The position numbers were made by a program, and so were the translations under genes. A stretch of 64,000 bases of DNA from Leucobacter chinensis. Lineage in GTDB: Bacteria > Actinomycetota > Actinomycetes > Actinomycetales > Microbacteriaceae. The notes below the pieces were generated by a model that worked only from the letters and a program-made list of their open reading frames with translations, had not been told where the DNA came from and searched no databases. The DNA is taken from the NCBI RefSeq assembly GCF_019049105.1, contig NZ_JAHQZR010000002.1:62001-126000 (forward strand), read 5' to 3'. Positions 37,635 through 45,594 of the stretch are shown here, piece after piece; positions within the stretch are counted from its first letter, which is position 1; every line of letters starts with the position of its first letter.

Positions 37635-38966
37635 CTACTCAGCCGCCTCTTCGCTCGCGTCTTTTTCGTCAGCTTTGTCTTCGCCCTTGTCGACAGCGGT
37701 GTACTCGCTGAGATCGACGGCATCGCCTGACTTCGTCACAACCTTGACCTTCGACAGAGCAACCGCGAGGGCCTTGTTGCGGGTAACCTCACCGAGCACC
37801 TGCTGCAGCTGGCCGCCCTGTGAGAGCGCCTGGATGAACTGCTGTGGCTCCATGCCGTACTGCGAAGCCGAGTTGAAGATGTACTGCGAGAACTCTTCCT
37901 GAGTCGGCTCAACCTTTTCCTGCTCAACGATCGCGTCGAGCAGGAGCTGCATCTGGAGCTGCTTCGAGGTCTGCTCTTCAACCTCTGCGCGGTGCTCATC
38001 GTCTTCGAGGCGATCCTCAGCCTCGAGGTGACGGTGAACCTCTTCGTTTACGAGCTCTTCTGAAACGGGAATAGCGGCCTTTTCAAGGAGCTTTTCGATG
38101 AGCAGGTCGCGTGCCTGTGCACCCTGCGTGAAGACGGCGCTCTTCGCAACCTCTTCGGCGAGGCTGGTGCGCAGCTCTGCGATCGTGTCGTACTCGCTCG
38201 CGGTCTTCGCGAACTCGTCGTCAGCCTCGGGAAGCTCACGTACCTTAACGGCAGTAATCGTGACCTCGATCTCGGCGTCCTGGCCCTCGTACTCGCCACC
38301 GAGCAGCTGTGAGGTGAAGGTCGTCGACTCACCAGCGGTGAGGGTCTCAACGGCCTCGTCCATACCCTCGAGCAGGTTGCCTGCACCGATCTCGTACGAG
38401 ACACCGGTTGCCTGGTCAACGTCGTTGCCATCGATACGGGCAACGAGGTCGAGCTCGACGAAGTCGCCCTTCTCAGCGGCACGCTCAACGGCCACGAGGG
38501 TGCCAAAGCTCTCGCGCAGGCGATCGAGCTCAGCGTCAATCGCAGCCTCGTCAACCTCGGCGTCGTCGACGGTGATCTTCATCTGGCCGTACTTCGGAAC
38601 CTTGAACTCGGGGCGAACCTCAACCTCGAAGACGAGCGTCATGGTGCTCTCGGGATCTTTCGCGTCGAGCCACTGCTCAACGTCAGCCGAGGGACGACCC
38701 ATTGGGACGATGTCGTTGCCCTCGAGCGCCTCGCGGAAGAAGTGATCGAGTGAGTTGTTCACTGCCTGCTCGATGACCGCTTCACGGCCGACGCGCTGAT
38801 CGATGATTGGAGCCGGGACCTTGCCCTTACGGAACCCAGGAACAGAAACCTGCTCTGAGATGGTCTTGTATGCACCCTCGAGGTGCGGCTCGAGATCGGC
38901 GTGCGTTACCGTGACGGTAAGCTTTGCGCGAGTCGGGGTGAGCTTTTCAACGGTCGTTTCTGACAA
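37635..38966 (-). CDS. tig: Trigger factor
   Basis: Trigger factor is the ribosome-bound chaperone with prolyl isomerase activity. The 443-aa product has the ribosome-docking signature PGFRKGKVP near residue 43, a central FKBP domain (EKGDFVELDLVARIDG to about 245) and a helical C-terminal chaperone domain with an acidic tail (DKGEDKADEKDASEEAAE). The start is TTG 38966 (MSETTVEKLTP), preceded by GAGGGA. It lies upstream of clpP1-clpP2-clpX, the standard order. Confidence 0.97.
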   Translation of the reverse strand: MSETTVEKLTPTRAKLTVTVTHADLEPHLEGAYKTISEQVSVPGFRKGKVPAPIIDQRVGREAVIEQAVNNSLDHFFREALEGNDIVPMGRPSADVEQWLDAKDPESTMTLVFEVEVRPEFKVPKYGQMKITVDDAEVDEAAIDAELDRLRESFGTLVAVERAAEKGDFVELDLVARIDGNDVDQATGVSYEIGAGNLLEGMDEAVETLTAGESTTFTSQLLGGEYEGQDAEIEVTITAVKVRELPEADDEFAKTASEYDTIAELRTSLAEEVAKSAVFTQGAQARDLLIEKLLEKAAIPVSEELVNEEVHRHLEAEDRLEDDEHRAEVEEQTSKQLQMQLLLDAIVEQEKVEPTQEEFSQYIFNSASQYGMEPQQFIQALSQGGQLQQVLGEVTRNKALAVALSKVKVVTKSGDAVDLSEYTAVDKGEDKADEKDASEEAAE

Positions 38967-39027
38967 AGTGTTTCCCTCACATAATGGTGTGTGTTGGTCA
39001 TTCGGTGCCTTCGGCTTAACGCCGAGT

Positions 39028-39101
39028 CGGGGTGACAGGATTCGAACCTGCGGCCTCCCGCTCCCAAAGCGGGCGCTCTAGCCAAGCTGAGCTACACCCC
39101 G
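39028..39101 (-). tRNA. tRNA-Pro (anticodon TGG)
   Basis: On the - strand the 74-nt sequence folds into a full cloverleaf. It has a 7-bp acceptor stem CGGGGTG/CACCCCG, a D-arm GCTC/GAGC, an anticodon stem CCCGC/GCGGG with loop TTTGGGA (anticodon TGG), and a T-arm GCAGG-TTCGAAT-CCTGT. CCA is not encoded. It marks the right end of the syntenic core block, about 60 bp upstream of tig. Confidence 0.95.
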
Positions 39102-39525
39102 GTTTTGCACCGAGATCACCCTACCCCATGTTGTCGCAAGCAACCACATTGGGCGGGCTGGGTTTGATTCACAGAGAACCAAGGATCAACACTACCTCAT
39201 GTGAGCCTGAAAGCGCACGTTGGTAGGTGCCGGAGTCTTCGCCGCAATATTGCGGGCTACGACGCTGAAGGCACAACGATGATTCTACACACTTTTTCGT
39301 CGCCTGAATTCCGCAACCCGAGAACTCCCCTACGAAGCCAGGGTTCACAGGCCATCAGGCCACGGAAGATGCCACCGCGCACCCGCGAGTCGTAATTGTG
39401 GCGGATCGGCGTGTCGTCACCTGTTCGCAGCGCAGCGTCGAACGACGTTGCCTCAAGGAGTCAGCCCACCCGGCTCACCAAATAACGAATGCGTCACAAA
39501 AACTGTGGGCCGCTAAAACTATGCC
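39102..39525. other. Non-coding region after tRNA-Pro
   Basis: No credible gene is seen in these 424 bases. The small open frames have no ribosome sites. I see no repeat matching the tRNA-Pro 3' end, so there is no sign of an attachment site here. A short GCCGCAATATTGCGGGC hairpin lies near 39240. Confidence 0.5.
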
Positions 39526-40236
39526 ATGATCCGAGACATGACCGACTCCTCCTCAAAAGAGGGCGCGACCACAACAGTGCGTGCCCGACTACGCAATCTT
39601 CTGAACGCCGCTTTCTCCCGAACCAAAACGGCACAGCAAGAAGCACCCGCACCCGACGACGGGAAGAAACGCCGAACGGCGCCTCTCTGGGGTACCGTCA
39701 CTACCGGCACTGTGGCACTACTCCTGGGCGTGTCGATCGGCGCAGGCAGCTCCAGTAACGCAATCGACCCTCAAGAGCATGATGACCTCAAGCAACAGCT
39801 TGAGAGTACGGCCAGTGAGCTGAAAGAGCAGAAAGAAGCCCACGAGGAAGCGGTCGCGAAGCTCGCCGAAGACCGTGACGAGATCGCAGAGCAACTTGCC
39901 ACCAGCAAAAAAGAACTCGCCACCACCAAAAAAGAAGTCGCCAAAGCGGTAGACGAAAAAACTCAGGCAGTGGCGGCCCAGCTCGAAGCCGTTGACCTCA
40001 AAGAGGCAGCAGAGCAACGCGAAGCCGAAGCCACAGCGCGCGCCACCGCAGCCGAAGCGGTCGCTAACAGCGCCCCACAGCAGTTCGCGTCAACGCCTGA
40101 GCCAGCAGCAACAACCCCGACCTACTTCCAGAACTGCACGGCAGCTCGGGCAGCTGGTGCCGCCCCTGTCTACCGCGGCGATCCGGGATACGGCCCACAC
40201 CTCGACCGTGATGGCGACGGGATCGGCTGCGAGTAG
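39526..40236 (+). CDS. Membrane-anchored coiled-coil protein with Excalibur calcium-binding domain
   Basis: The 236-aa product has a basic cytoplasmic tail, one membrane helix (residues about 53-75), a long charged coiled coil (about 85-170, rich in Glu, Lys and Ala) and a C-terminal Excalibur domain with YFQNCTAARAAGAAPVYRGDPGY and a DRDGDGIGCE calcium loop. Such proteins sit at the cell surface; the function is unknown. The start may be ATG 39526 or ATG 39538. Neither has a clear ribosome site, which fits a leaderless mRNA. Confidence 0.8.
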   Translation: MIRDMTDSSSKEGATTTVRARLRNLLNAAFSRTKTAQQEAPAPDDGKKRRTAPLWGTVTTGTVALLLGVSIGAGSSSNAIDPQEHDDLKQQLESTASELKEQKEAHEEAVAKLAEDRDEIAEQLATSKKELATTKKEVAKAVDEKTQAVAAQLEAVDLKEAAEQREAEATARATAAEAVANSAPQQFASTPEPAATTPTYFQNCTAARAAGAAPVYRGDPGYGPHLDRDGDGIGCE

Positions 40237-40375
40237 CATTCTCCAGCGAGAATGGCTCGTTGCCGCGTGCGCGGCAGGCGCGCGAGATGGCCGTGAAGCT
40301 GCGCGATCCGCCAGCCTTTCGTGATCGCACTGCTCAGCCAAGAAATGGGCTGCCATGCCACTACACTGTACTTCT

Positions 40376-40687
40376 ATGAGCACTCTACGACGCATGACCT
40401 TTACCGTGGTGACCGCAAGCAGCCTCGCGGCAGCGCTTTCAGGGTGCAGCCTCCTGCCGACACCGTCAGTGAGCGACTGGCCAAGGCACGTGAAAACCAA
40501 CTTCATGAACGCCTGCAAGCAAACCTCAAACGGCCAGGGCGGCTATTGCAAGTGTGCGCTCGACACGCTCGAGAAGACCTACGATATCGACGGTTACACC
40601 GCTCTCGAGAACAAGCTCGAAGACAGCGAAGAAGCGGTCAACGAATTTATGTCGGTCATCCAGCCGTGCCTCGACTCGATTGGCTAA
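40376..40687 (+). CDS. Small Cys-rich lipoprotein
   Basis: The 103-aa product has a signal helix ending in LAAALSGC (lipobox, Cys 24) and a mature part with four further cysteines (NACKQTSNGQGGYCKCALDTLEK and IQPCLDS), likely in two disulfides. I chose ATG 40376. TACACT (40362-40367) lies 8 nt upstream and the gene appears leaderless; ATG 40355 lies before that promoter element. The family was not recognised. Confidence 0.7.
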   Translation: MSTLRRMTFTVVTASSLAAALSGCSLLPTPSVSDWPRHVKTNFMNACKQTSNGQGGYCKCALDTLEKTYDIDGYTALENKLEDSEEAVNEFMSVIQPCLDSIG

Positions 40688-40804
40688 CACCCCGCTTTAG
40701 CGGGCTTAACCACACCTGAACGGCCCCTGACGATCGTCTGAACGACCCTTTGCTAGCCAGACCACAGCTTCTACACTGGCGGTACGGCTCATAAGGAGGT
40801 CGCT

Positions 40805-40978
40805 ATGAAAGACAACGAAACAGCCGAAAAGAAAACCGCAGAGACGCTTGACGAACCGGTCATGGAGGGCGCCAACGACGAAGTTCGCGGCGATGAAGAC
40901 CCACGTAAGGGGCTCGCTGACCCGGCTCTCATTCGGCACCCCGACACCGAGAAAAAGTCGGCAAATCCCTTCGGATAG
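40805..40978 (+). CDS. Small acidic hypothetical protein (57 aa)
   Basis: This short gene has a very strong ribosome site, AAGGAGG, 5 nt before its ATG. The product begins MKDNETAEKKTAETLDE, is rich in Glu, Asp and Lys, and ends KKSANPFG. It is probably a soluble, disordered protein. A second small acidic gene with an equally strong site follows 50 bp later, and both end at the hairpin at 41208. I do not recognise it. Confidence 0.6.
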   Translation: MKDNETAEKKTAETLDEPVMEGANDEVRGDEDPRKGLADPALIRHPDTEKKSANPFG

Positions 40979-41028
40979 CACTCGATGAGAGCGTGTTCGT
41001 TCTTCGTCACCCCCGCAAGGAGGCATTC

Positions 41029-41205
41029 ATGAAGCAATCACGAAACACTACAGAGACCACGAACACACCGTGGCCAGGGCGAGATCTCGGCGCAGCTGAG
41101 TCGGCAGACGCCCTGCAACCACCAGAAGATGCCGAAACCGCTGACGAGAACCAGCGCGATGACCTTCAAGACGAAGACATCATCACACTCGACGGCACAG
41201 ACTAG
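41029..41205 (+). CDS. Small acidic hypothetical protein (58 aa)
   Basis: AAGGAGG lies 6 nt before ATG 41029. The 58-aa product begins MKQSRNTTETTNTPWPGRD and ends with an acidic tail (DEDIITLDGTD). It is not clearly similar to the preceding 57-aa protein but shares its size, charge and ribosome site. The frame is open upstream, but the strong site fixes the start. A perfect terminator hairpin follows 2 nt after the stop. Confidence 0.6.
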   Translation: MKQSRNTTETTNTPWPGRDLGAAESADALQPPEDAETADENQRDDLQDEDIITLDGTD

Positions 41206-41207
41206 GC

Positions 41208-41247
41208 GCAAGGGGCCGGGAGACGCACTCATCTCCCGGCCCCTTGC
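41208..41247 (+). terminator. Perfect 16-bp hairpin after the small acidic genes
   Basis: GCAAGGGGCCGGGAGA pairs perfectly with its complement across an 8-nt loop, immediately after the stop of the 58-aa gene and before the convergent 93-aa gene. The T-run is weak, so it may work in both directions or as an mRNA stabiliser. Confidence 0.8.
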
Positions 41248-41293
41248 ATGCCGCCCTTCGCTGTTGCCTGGTGCAGTCGTAGCGTCTGCGCTT

Positions 41294-41575
41294 CTAGGCA
41301 GCCCGGCGCTTTTTCGACACCTTACCGTTGCGCTTCAACCGGTAGGTGATGACCTGTCCGCGTGGTGCAAAAGCACCCAGGATGAGCAGGATGATCGGCA
41401 CAACGAATGCCGTCAGCACGCCGATACCGAAGAGGAACGCGAGGCCGAGACAGCCCCAGGTGTTCTTGCGGTCGGCGATCACCTGCGTCTCGTCGACGTA
41501 GCGGATCTCGTAACCGCGTGAGAGCGCGTCATCGAAGCAACGGGCGAGTCTAGGGTTTTCGGGCCTTGCCATCAT
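41294..41575 (-). CDS. Small membrane protein (93 aa)
   Basis: The product has a polar N-terminal half (residues 1-38), one long hydrophobic stretch (about 43-68, possibly a helical hairpin) and a basic tail ending KVSKKRRAA. GGTGG lies before the first of two adjacent ATG codons. No family was recognised. It is convergent with the small acidic genes. Confidence 0.55.
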   Translation of the reverse strand: MMARPENPRLARCFDDALSRGYEIRYVDETQVIADRKNTWGCLGLAFLFGIGVLTAFVVPIILLILGAFAPRGQVITYRLKRNGKVSKKRRAA

Positions 41576-41630
41576 GATTCCACCCTAGCCGCTCGGTGCC
41601 TACCGCGGAGTACCCATGTTTTTGCTCGTG

Positions 41631-41714
41631 GCCTCATGCTTCCTGCTGGTCCTCCCACGCTTCTTGCCAGCGGCCTCGCGCTTCTTCTTGGCGGTCTCAT
41701 GCTTCTTGCCGGTC
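41631..41714. repeat. Four degenerate 21-bp tandem repeats
   Basis: The word GCTTCTTG or close variants recurs at 41638, 41659, 41680 and 41701, an exact 21-bp period. Read on the - strand it would encode a seven-residue Lys-rich repeat (KKHETAK, KKREAAG), like the tail of a histone-like protein. The frame around it is not otherwise convincing, so this may be a remnant or a simple minisatellite. Confidence 0.6.
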
Positions 41715-41783
41715 GAGTCATGTACGGTCGGTACTGACGTATCATGCGGCGGTTCAAACGCCGCACTCGCGGCTGACAGGAGC

Positions 41784-42047
41784 ATGACAGTGTCCATAAA
41801 CGCAGAACAATTGCGTCTTCTCGAAGAGGCAGCAGTGCAATCGCGAGAGGCTTCAAAGCTTCTCTCACAGGCGGCCGAAGCGCTCTCGATTGAGACCCCG
41901 AGCACCGAGGTGCTCAAGGCGATGATCGCGCTCACGCTCAACAGCGTCGTGAAGACCAACCAAGGCCTCGCGAAGGCGCTCGAGGCAGTTGCTGGAGCAG
42001 AGCACGCAAACGTTGTGCGTGAAGCCCTCAACGGCGAAGCAGCCTAG
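41784..42047 (+). CDS. Small helical hypothetical protein (87 aa)
   Basis: ATG 41784 follows AGGAG closely. The product (MTVSINAEQLRLLEEAAVQSREASKLL) is Ala/Glu/Leu-rich and probably all-helical, without membrane or signal segments. It ends 1 nt before the monooxygenase start, so the two are co-translated. No function was recognised. Confidence 0.6.
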   Translation: MTVSINAEQLRLLEEAAVQSREASKLLSQAAEALSIETPSTEVLKAMIALTLNSVVKTNQGLAKALEAVAGAEHANVVREALNGEAA

Positions 42048-42048
42048 C

Positions 42049-42348
42049 GTGACACTGAAGGTCATTGCCCAAGACTTTATTCGGCACGACGCAATCGAAA
42101 CCGTCATGCCGCTCTACGAGGAACTCGTAAGGCTCACTCGCTTAGAGCCGCTGAACATCTCGTATGAGCTCTGCATCGACCGTGAAGACCCTGGGCACTT
42201 CATCTTCCTCGAAGAATGGCCCGACCGTGCGGCCCTCGACGCCCACTGTGCCACCGAGCACTTTCGCCGGATCGTGCCTCAAATCGATGCTTTCCAGCGC
42301 AGCGCCGACACGTATATCCAGATGTCCCCGGCGTTTACCGATCTCTGA
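42049..42348 (+). CDS. Antibiotic biosynthesis monooxygenase (ABM/YgiN-like) family protein
   Basis: This 99-aa ferredoxin-fold protein has the pattern MTLKVIAQDFIRHDAIETVMPLYEELVRLTRLEPLNISYELCIDREDPGHFIFLEEWPDRAALDAH split over the domain, typical of YgiN-like quinol monooxygenases. The His in AHCATEHF fits the family. The start is GTG 42049. The substrate is unknown. It is distinct from the haem-linked MhuD-like gene at 3538. Confidence 0.75.
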   Translation: MTLKVIAQDFIRHDAIETVMPLYEELVRLTRLEPLNISYELCIDREDPGHFIFLEEWPDRAALDAHCATEHFRRIVPQIDAFQRSADTYIQMSPAFTDL

Positions 42349-42408
42349 CCGGGTTGTTTCGCTTCCTCGTGTTCTTCCCCACGCTGTTTCCTGCGCCGTT
42401 CCCGCGCC

Positions 42409-42463
42409 GAGTGGTCAAAAAGTGTCGAAACTGGTCACGATTTTCGACACTTTTTGACCACTC
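42409..42463. repeat. Perfect 22-bp inverted repeat
   Basis: Arms 42409-42430 and 42442-42463 are exact complements around an 11-nt loop. Each arm contains AAAAAGTGTCGAAA or its complement, so both strands gain a T-run inside the stem. It lies after the + strand monooxygenase and before the - strand tRNA terminator, fitting a bidirectional terminator or a protein-binding palindrome. Confidence 0.8.
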
Positions 42464-42551
42464 GAAGCTCGACAGTGACCACACGATGAGCGCGGATCGA
42501 CGCACGTCGTTCTCAAGCCCGCCAATTCCCGCGCCCCTACAGAAAACAAAA

Positions 42552-42577
42552 GGCCCCCACTCCGAAGAGTGAGGGCC
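42552..42577 (-). terminator. Intrinsic terminator of the disrupted tRNA gene
   Basis: On the - strand GGCCCTCACTC-TTCG-GAGTGGGGGCC forms a UUCG-capped stem followed by TTTTGTTTTC. It lies 5 nt beyond the 3' end of the tRNA fragment, so it was the tRNA terminator before insertion. Confidence 0.9.
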
Positions 42578-42582
42578 GTTCG

Positions 42583-42620
42583 CTCCCCCGGTTGGATTCG
42601 AACCAACAACCTGCCGATTT
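42583..42620 (-). other. Displaced 3' tRNA fragment: attachment site of the integrative element
   Basis: On the - strand the sequence gives the end of an anticodon arm (AAATCGGC), the variable loop AGGTT, a complete T-arm GTTGG-TTCGAAT-CCAAC, and the acceptor 3' strand CGGGGGA plus discriminator G. The 5' half of the tRNA is absent; integrase sequence follows instead. This is the typical left junction of an element inserted into a tRNA 3' end. The intact tRNA should lie at the other end, outside the window. Amino-acid identity cannot be told. Confidence 0.85.
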
Positions 42621-42777
42621 GCTGCCTTCAAACGTAACCGCAATCGTTTTTCAAAACACTCATCTCAAATCTGCACGTTCCAACGACGCAGTGATCATCC
42701 CACTATTCGCTTAGCACAATTTGAATCTTTGACTACCCTTTATAGCTTGGGGGCCAGCTACGAAAGGACCCGCAACA

Positions 42778-43581
42778 TTGCTGCGCGATTTCCAGGTGCA
42801 CATGACAGCCGCTTCACGATCACCGAAAACAATTAAAAAGCGGCTTTATGATCTTGATCGTTTAGCAAGAGTAGTCCCGTTAACCGAAGCGACTCGCGAT
42901 GATTTAGAGCGGTTGCTCGCTACAAACAGTCATCTTTCGGACGAAACACGAAGAGGTGTTTTAGCGTCTTGGAGGGTTTTTTATGACTGGGCACAAGAAA
43001 CAGGCAGAATTCCCCATAACCCTACAACTGGGATGGCCACTGTCAGAGTCCCGTACAAGTATCCTCGCATTGCTCAAGATGACGACGTGCTTGCCGCATT
43101 ACGGTCAGCCCCATTAGAAGTACAGGCGATGATTCTTCTTGCCCGCTACGCCTGCTTACGCCTAACCGAGCTTACCGAGCTACCTCAAAGCGCCCGCCAG
43201 AATGACTTCATACGTGTAGTTGGCAAAGGCAATAAAGAACGACTGGTCGCCTTACACCCAAAGCTCCAAAGGGCACTCGTGCGGCTTGAAGAGATACGAC
43301 CAGGTGTTTACTACTTTCCTGGACGTTTCACAGGTGCAATGCATCCAATGAGCGTGAACAAAATAATCACGCGGCATACAGGTTGGAACCCGCATTCCCT
43401 TAGACATGCTGGCGCAACAGCGGCATACCGCTCAACGAGAGATTTGAGGTCAGTCCAAGCGATGCTTGGCCACTCATCTCTCGCTACTACCCAGCGTTAC
43501 TTGCATATTGATGAAAGCGGTCTCCGGGCCGCTGCTCTAGGTACCGAGATGCAAACTACTAAGTTCAGCTTCGCAGCATAA
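42778..43581 (+). CDS. Tyrosine recombinase / integrase
   Basis: This enzyme should integrate and excise the element at the tRNA site 160 bp away. The 267-aa product has a SAM-like N-terminal core-binding domain (residues about 1-90) and a catalytic domain with Arg in ARYACLRLTELTEL, Lys in VGKGNKERLV, HSLRHAGATA and the nucleophile Tyr in GHSSLATTQRYLHID. The start is TTG 42778, after GAAAGGA. Its codon use is more A/T-rich than the chromosome to the left, in keeping with transfer. Confidence 0.95.
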   Translation: MLRDFQVHMTAASRSPKTIKKRLYDLDRLARVVPLTEATRDDLERLLATNSHLSDETRRGVLASWRVFYDWAQETGRIPHNPTTGMATVRVPYKYPRIAQDDDVLAALRSAPLEVQAMILLARYACLRLTELTELPQSARQNDFIRVVGKGNKERLVALHPKLQRALVRLEEIRPGVYYFPGRFTGAMHPMSVNKIITRHTGWNPHSLRHAGATAAYRSTRDLRSVQAMLGHSSLATTQRYLHIDESGLRAAALGTEMQTTKFSFAA

Positions 43582-43586
43582 AAGTC

Positions 43587-43739
43587 TTTGCCGGAAAGCC
43601 TGCGGCATTCTACGGGCTCCGCGACTCCGCACAACCACTTTCGCGGCATATCCTCACTCGCTGCGCTCGCTCCGGTATTCCACGGTTAGTTGCACTCCAT
43701 CACTACACCCTCCGAGGCACAAAGTGCCTTTCCGGCAAA
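43587..43739. repeat. 12-bp inverted repeats enclosing 130 bp after the integrase
   Basis: TTTGCCGGAAAG (43587-43598) and CTTTCCGGCAAA (43728-43739) are exact complements. Between them are no genes, only small inverted words such as AGGCAC-AAA-GTGCCT next to the right copy. The arrangement could be a small non-autonomous insertion or recombination-directionality binding sites near the integrase. Confidence 0.55.
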
Positions 43740-43790
43740 AACATGGAGAGGGAGTGCGCACAAAGCGTATTCAAGAGACTGGAGGACTAA

Positions 43791-44021
43791 ATGCAAACCG
43801 TAACGATCTACACCACACCCGGATGTGCACAATGCGACATGACCAAACTCGCATTAACTAAACGCGGTATCGAATTTGAAACTGTAGAACTCGCACAAGA
43901 TGCTGAAGCCCTGGAGAAAGTTAGAAGCCTCGGATATTCAGCTGCCCCTGTCGTTCTAACTAACACAGATCATTGGTCAGGGTTTCAGCCAGACAAAATC
44001 GCGGGTATCCCGAATTATTGA
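43791..44021 (+). CDS. nrdH: Glutaredoxin-like protein NrdH
   Basis: NrdH-type redoxins supply electrons to class Ib ribonucleotide reductase. The 76-aa thioredoxin-fold protein has the active site TPGCAQCDMTK (Cys 12 and 15) and the NrdH signature WSGFQPDKI near the C-terminus. GGAGG lies 6 nt before the ATG. No reductase genes are adjacent; lone nrdH genes are common on phages and plasmids. It ends at a terminator at 44076. Confidence 0.92.
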   Translation: MQTVTIYTTPGCAQCDMTKLALTKRGIEFETVELAQDAEALEKVRSLGYSAAPVVLTNTDHWSGFQPDKIAGIPNY

Positions 44022-44075
44022 TCTGATCGAACGACGACCACCCCACTACCCTCTGTTGTCTACGACATCCCAGAG

Positions 44076-44124
44076 GCAGTACCCTCCGAGGAGCTTTTCC
44101 CCTGCCGTGGGGTGCTGCTTTTCA
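44076..44124 (+). terminator. Terminator after nrdH (left copy of a repeated terminator)
   Basis: GCAGTACCC (44076-44084) pairs with GGGTGCTGC (44110-44118), one pair being T-G, followed by TTTT. The last 16 bases, GGGGTGCTGCTTTTCA (44109-44124), recur exactly at 47508-47523 at the other end of the two-component/peptide cassette. Confidence 0.65.
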
Positions 44125-45261
44125 TTATGATTTGGGAAGAATGGCTTCAACCGACCATCCATCATTCGTTACAGTCACTTTGAATTCACCCCCAAGGAGC
44201 TGAACCCGCTCTTCCATTCGACGAAGTCCATATCCCGACGAGTTGGAAGCAACACCTGATTTTTCTGTGACTGTTGCATTCCACACCCCGAGCCTCACCT
44301 CAAAGTCCAGGGCTTCTAACTCAATTCGGACTGCCTCAGTCCCCGGAGCATGCTTCATGACGTTGGTCACACATTCGTTAAATACATGACCAAGAGTGGA
44401 CTCCACAATTCGCGACAGTCTTACTTCGCCCAAACTCTTAGTTTCCACTTGAACTCCTGCAATACGGAAATCTTCAGAAATCTTTTCAATACGCTCTTGA
44501 ATTCTAAAAGAATTGGGAATTATCGTTTGTGCAATGTCCTGACTACTGTCCATAACACGCATCATACGTTTCACATCAGTCATAGCTTGAACAGCTGCTT
44601 CTGTGATCGCTCGTACGGAGATGTCTCGGTCGTTCTCATTGCCTGGGAGGGTAAGCACTCGTGTATGCATGAGAAGAACGGTTATGTCGTGCGCGACTAC
44701 ATCGTGTAATTCGTCAGAAATTCTCTCGCGTTCGTTTGCAACCGCTTGTTCAAGTTCACGCTGCAGCCTATCGACATCAGCATTCAGAACAGAAACTCTG
44801 TTTCTCTGCAGACGTAACACCCAACCGATAAGTCCTGAAGTCACACCAATTGCAAACAAACCGAGAGAAGCGCCAGGAGTAATTCCTTGTTCAAGTACCT
44901 CTGCAATGACCATAAACCCAATGGTCAATGAGCTGTAAACGGTAGCCACCCAGCGCCTGCAGCAAAAGAAAACAAGTCCAGTTGCAAGTGCTAGAACAAA
45001 AACGTAGGGACCCCCTACGTTAAGCACGAGAGCAGCTGAAGCGAGAAGACTTAGAGAAACTGCAGCGCTTAGCGGATGCCAGGCAAAGAGCAAAATTGCC
45101 ACAAACACGAGAACGTCCAACTGGCCTGTTGGTGAAGGCTCACCGTCTGAAAATAGGAAAAGAACCAAATTCGCTAGGAAAGCAATAATCACTACAACGA
45201 CCAAAATGGCGCGCGCCGAACTCGACATCCTGTCATCAGCCACCACGTTAGACAGTCCCAT
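44125..45261 (-). CDS. Sensor histidine kinase (NarL/DesK-type)
   Basis: The 378-aa membrane kinase has about six N-terminal helices (residues 15-150), a HisKA_3 dimerisation motif NERERISDELHDVVAHDITVLL with the phosphorylated His near 190, and a HATPase domain with HVFNECVTNVMKHAPG (N box) and GYGLRRMEERVQLLGGEF (G box). It lacks an obvious extracellular sensor domain, so it probably senses through its helices. It is divergent from a NarL-type regulator 333 bp away; the pair likely controls the secreted peptide gene. The start could instead be ATG 45228. Confidence 0.92.
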   Translation of the reverse strand: MGLSNVVADDRMSSSARAILVVVVIIAFLANLVLFLFSDGEPSPTGQLDVLVFVAILLFAWHPLSAAVSLSLLASAALVLNVGGPYVFVLALATGLVFFCCRRWVATVYSSLTIGFMVIAEVLEQGITPGASLGLFAIGVTSGLIGWVLRLQRNRVSVLNADVDRLQRELEQAVANERERISDELHDVVAHDITVLLMHTRVLTLPGNENDRDISVRAITEAAVQAMTDVKRMMRVMDSSQDIAQTIIPNSFRIQERIEKISEDFRIAGVQVETKSLGEVRLSRIVESTLGHVFNECVTNVMKHAPGTEAVRIELEALDFEVRLGVWNATVTEKSGVASNSSGYGLRRMEERVQLLGGEFKVTVTNDGWSVEAILPKS

Positions 45262-45594
45262 CTTTCTGTGCAGGGAAAACCTCCCCGCTCAAGGCTATTG
45301 ATGTTTCTCTGTCTATTATGCTCTGGGCCTTACAAAAACAGATTTGTCACGCGCTGAGTAAGTGGTTCAGGAACAAATTCCAAACATTTGGCAGAGCCAC
45401 TCGAAGAACGAAAGTTGCAGTGGAGCAATAATTTTAGTGCCAGAGAACATAGAGCAGCGATCCGATCGTCAAAAATGAGGTTGTCACCCCTCATGTTCCA
45501 GGTAGAGTCACCAAAAGAGTAGATACCTAAGTCTCTATGATTGATGACCTTTCGTGCCTGTGCGCAATTTGCCGACCAGGTTAAACTCTTCAAG
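45262..45594. promoter_or_regulatory. Divergent promoter region of the two-component system
   Basis: This 333-bp A/T-richer gap separates the kinase and regulator genes. TAAACT (45582-45587) lies 7 nt before the regulator ATG, so that gene appears leaderless. No clear operator was found, although short inverted words such as AAATTCCAAACATTTGG near 45375 are present. No gene is seen inside. Confidence 0.4.

Noticed and set aside
39028-39101. tRNA-Pro as a second attachment site
   Set aside because: The gene is complete and no repeat of its 3' end is seen nearby; the displaced tRNA fragment at 42583 is a different tRNA.
41600-42031. Lys-rich protein on the - strand across the 21-bp repeats
   Set aside because: Most of that frame is antisense to the 87-aa + strand gene and has no ribosome site. 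Only the repeat itself is reported.
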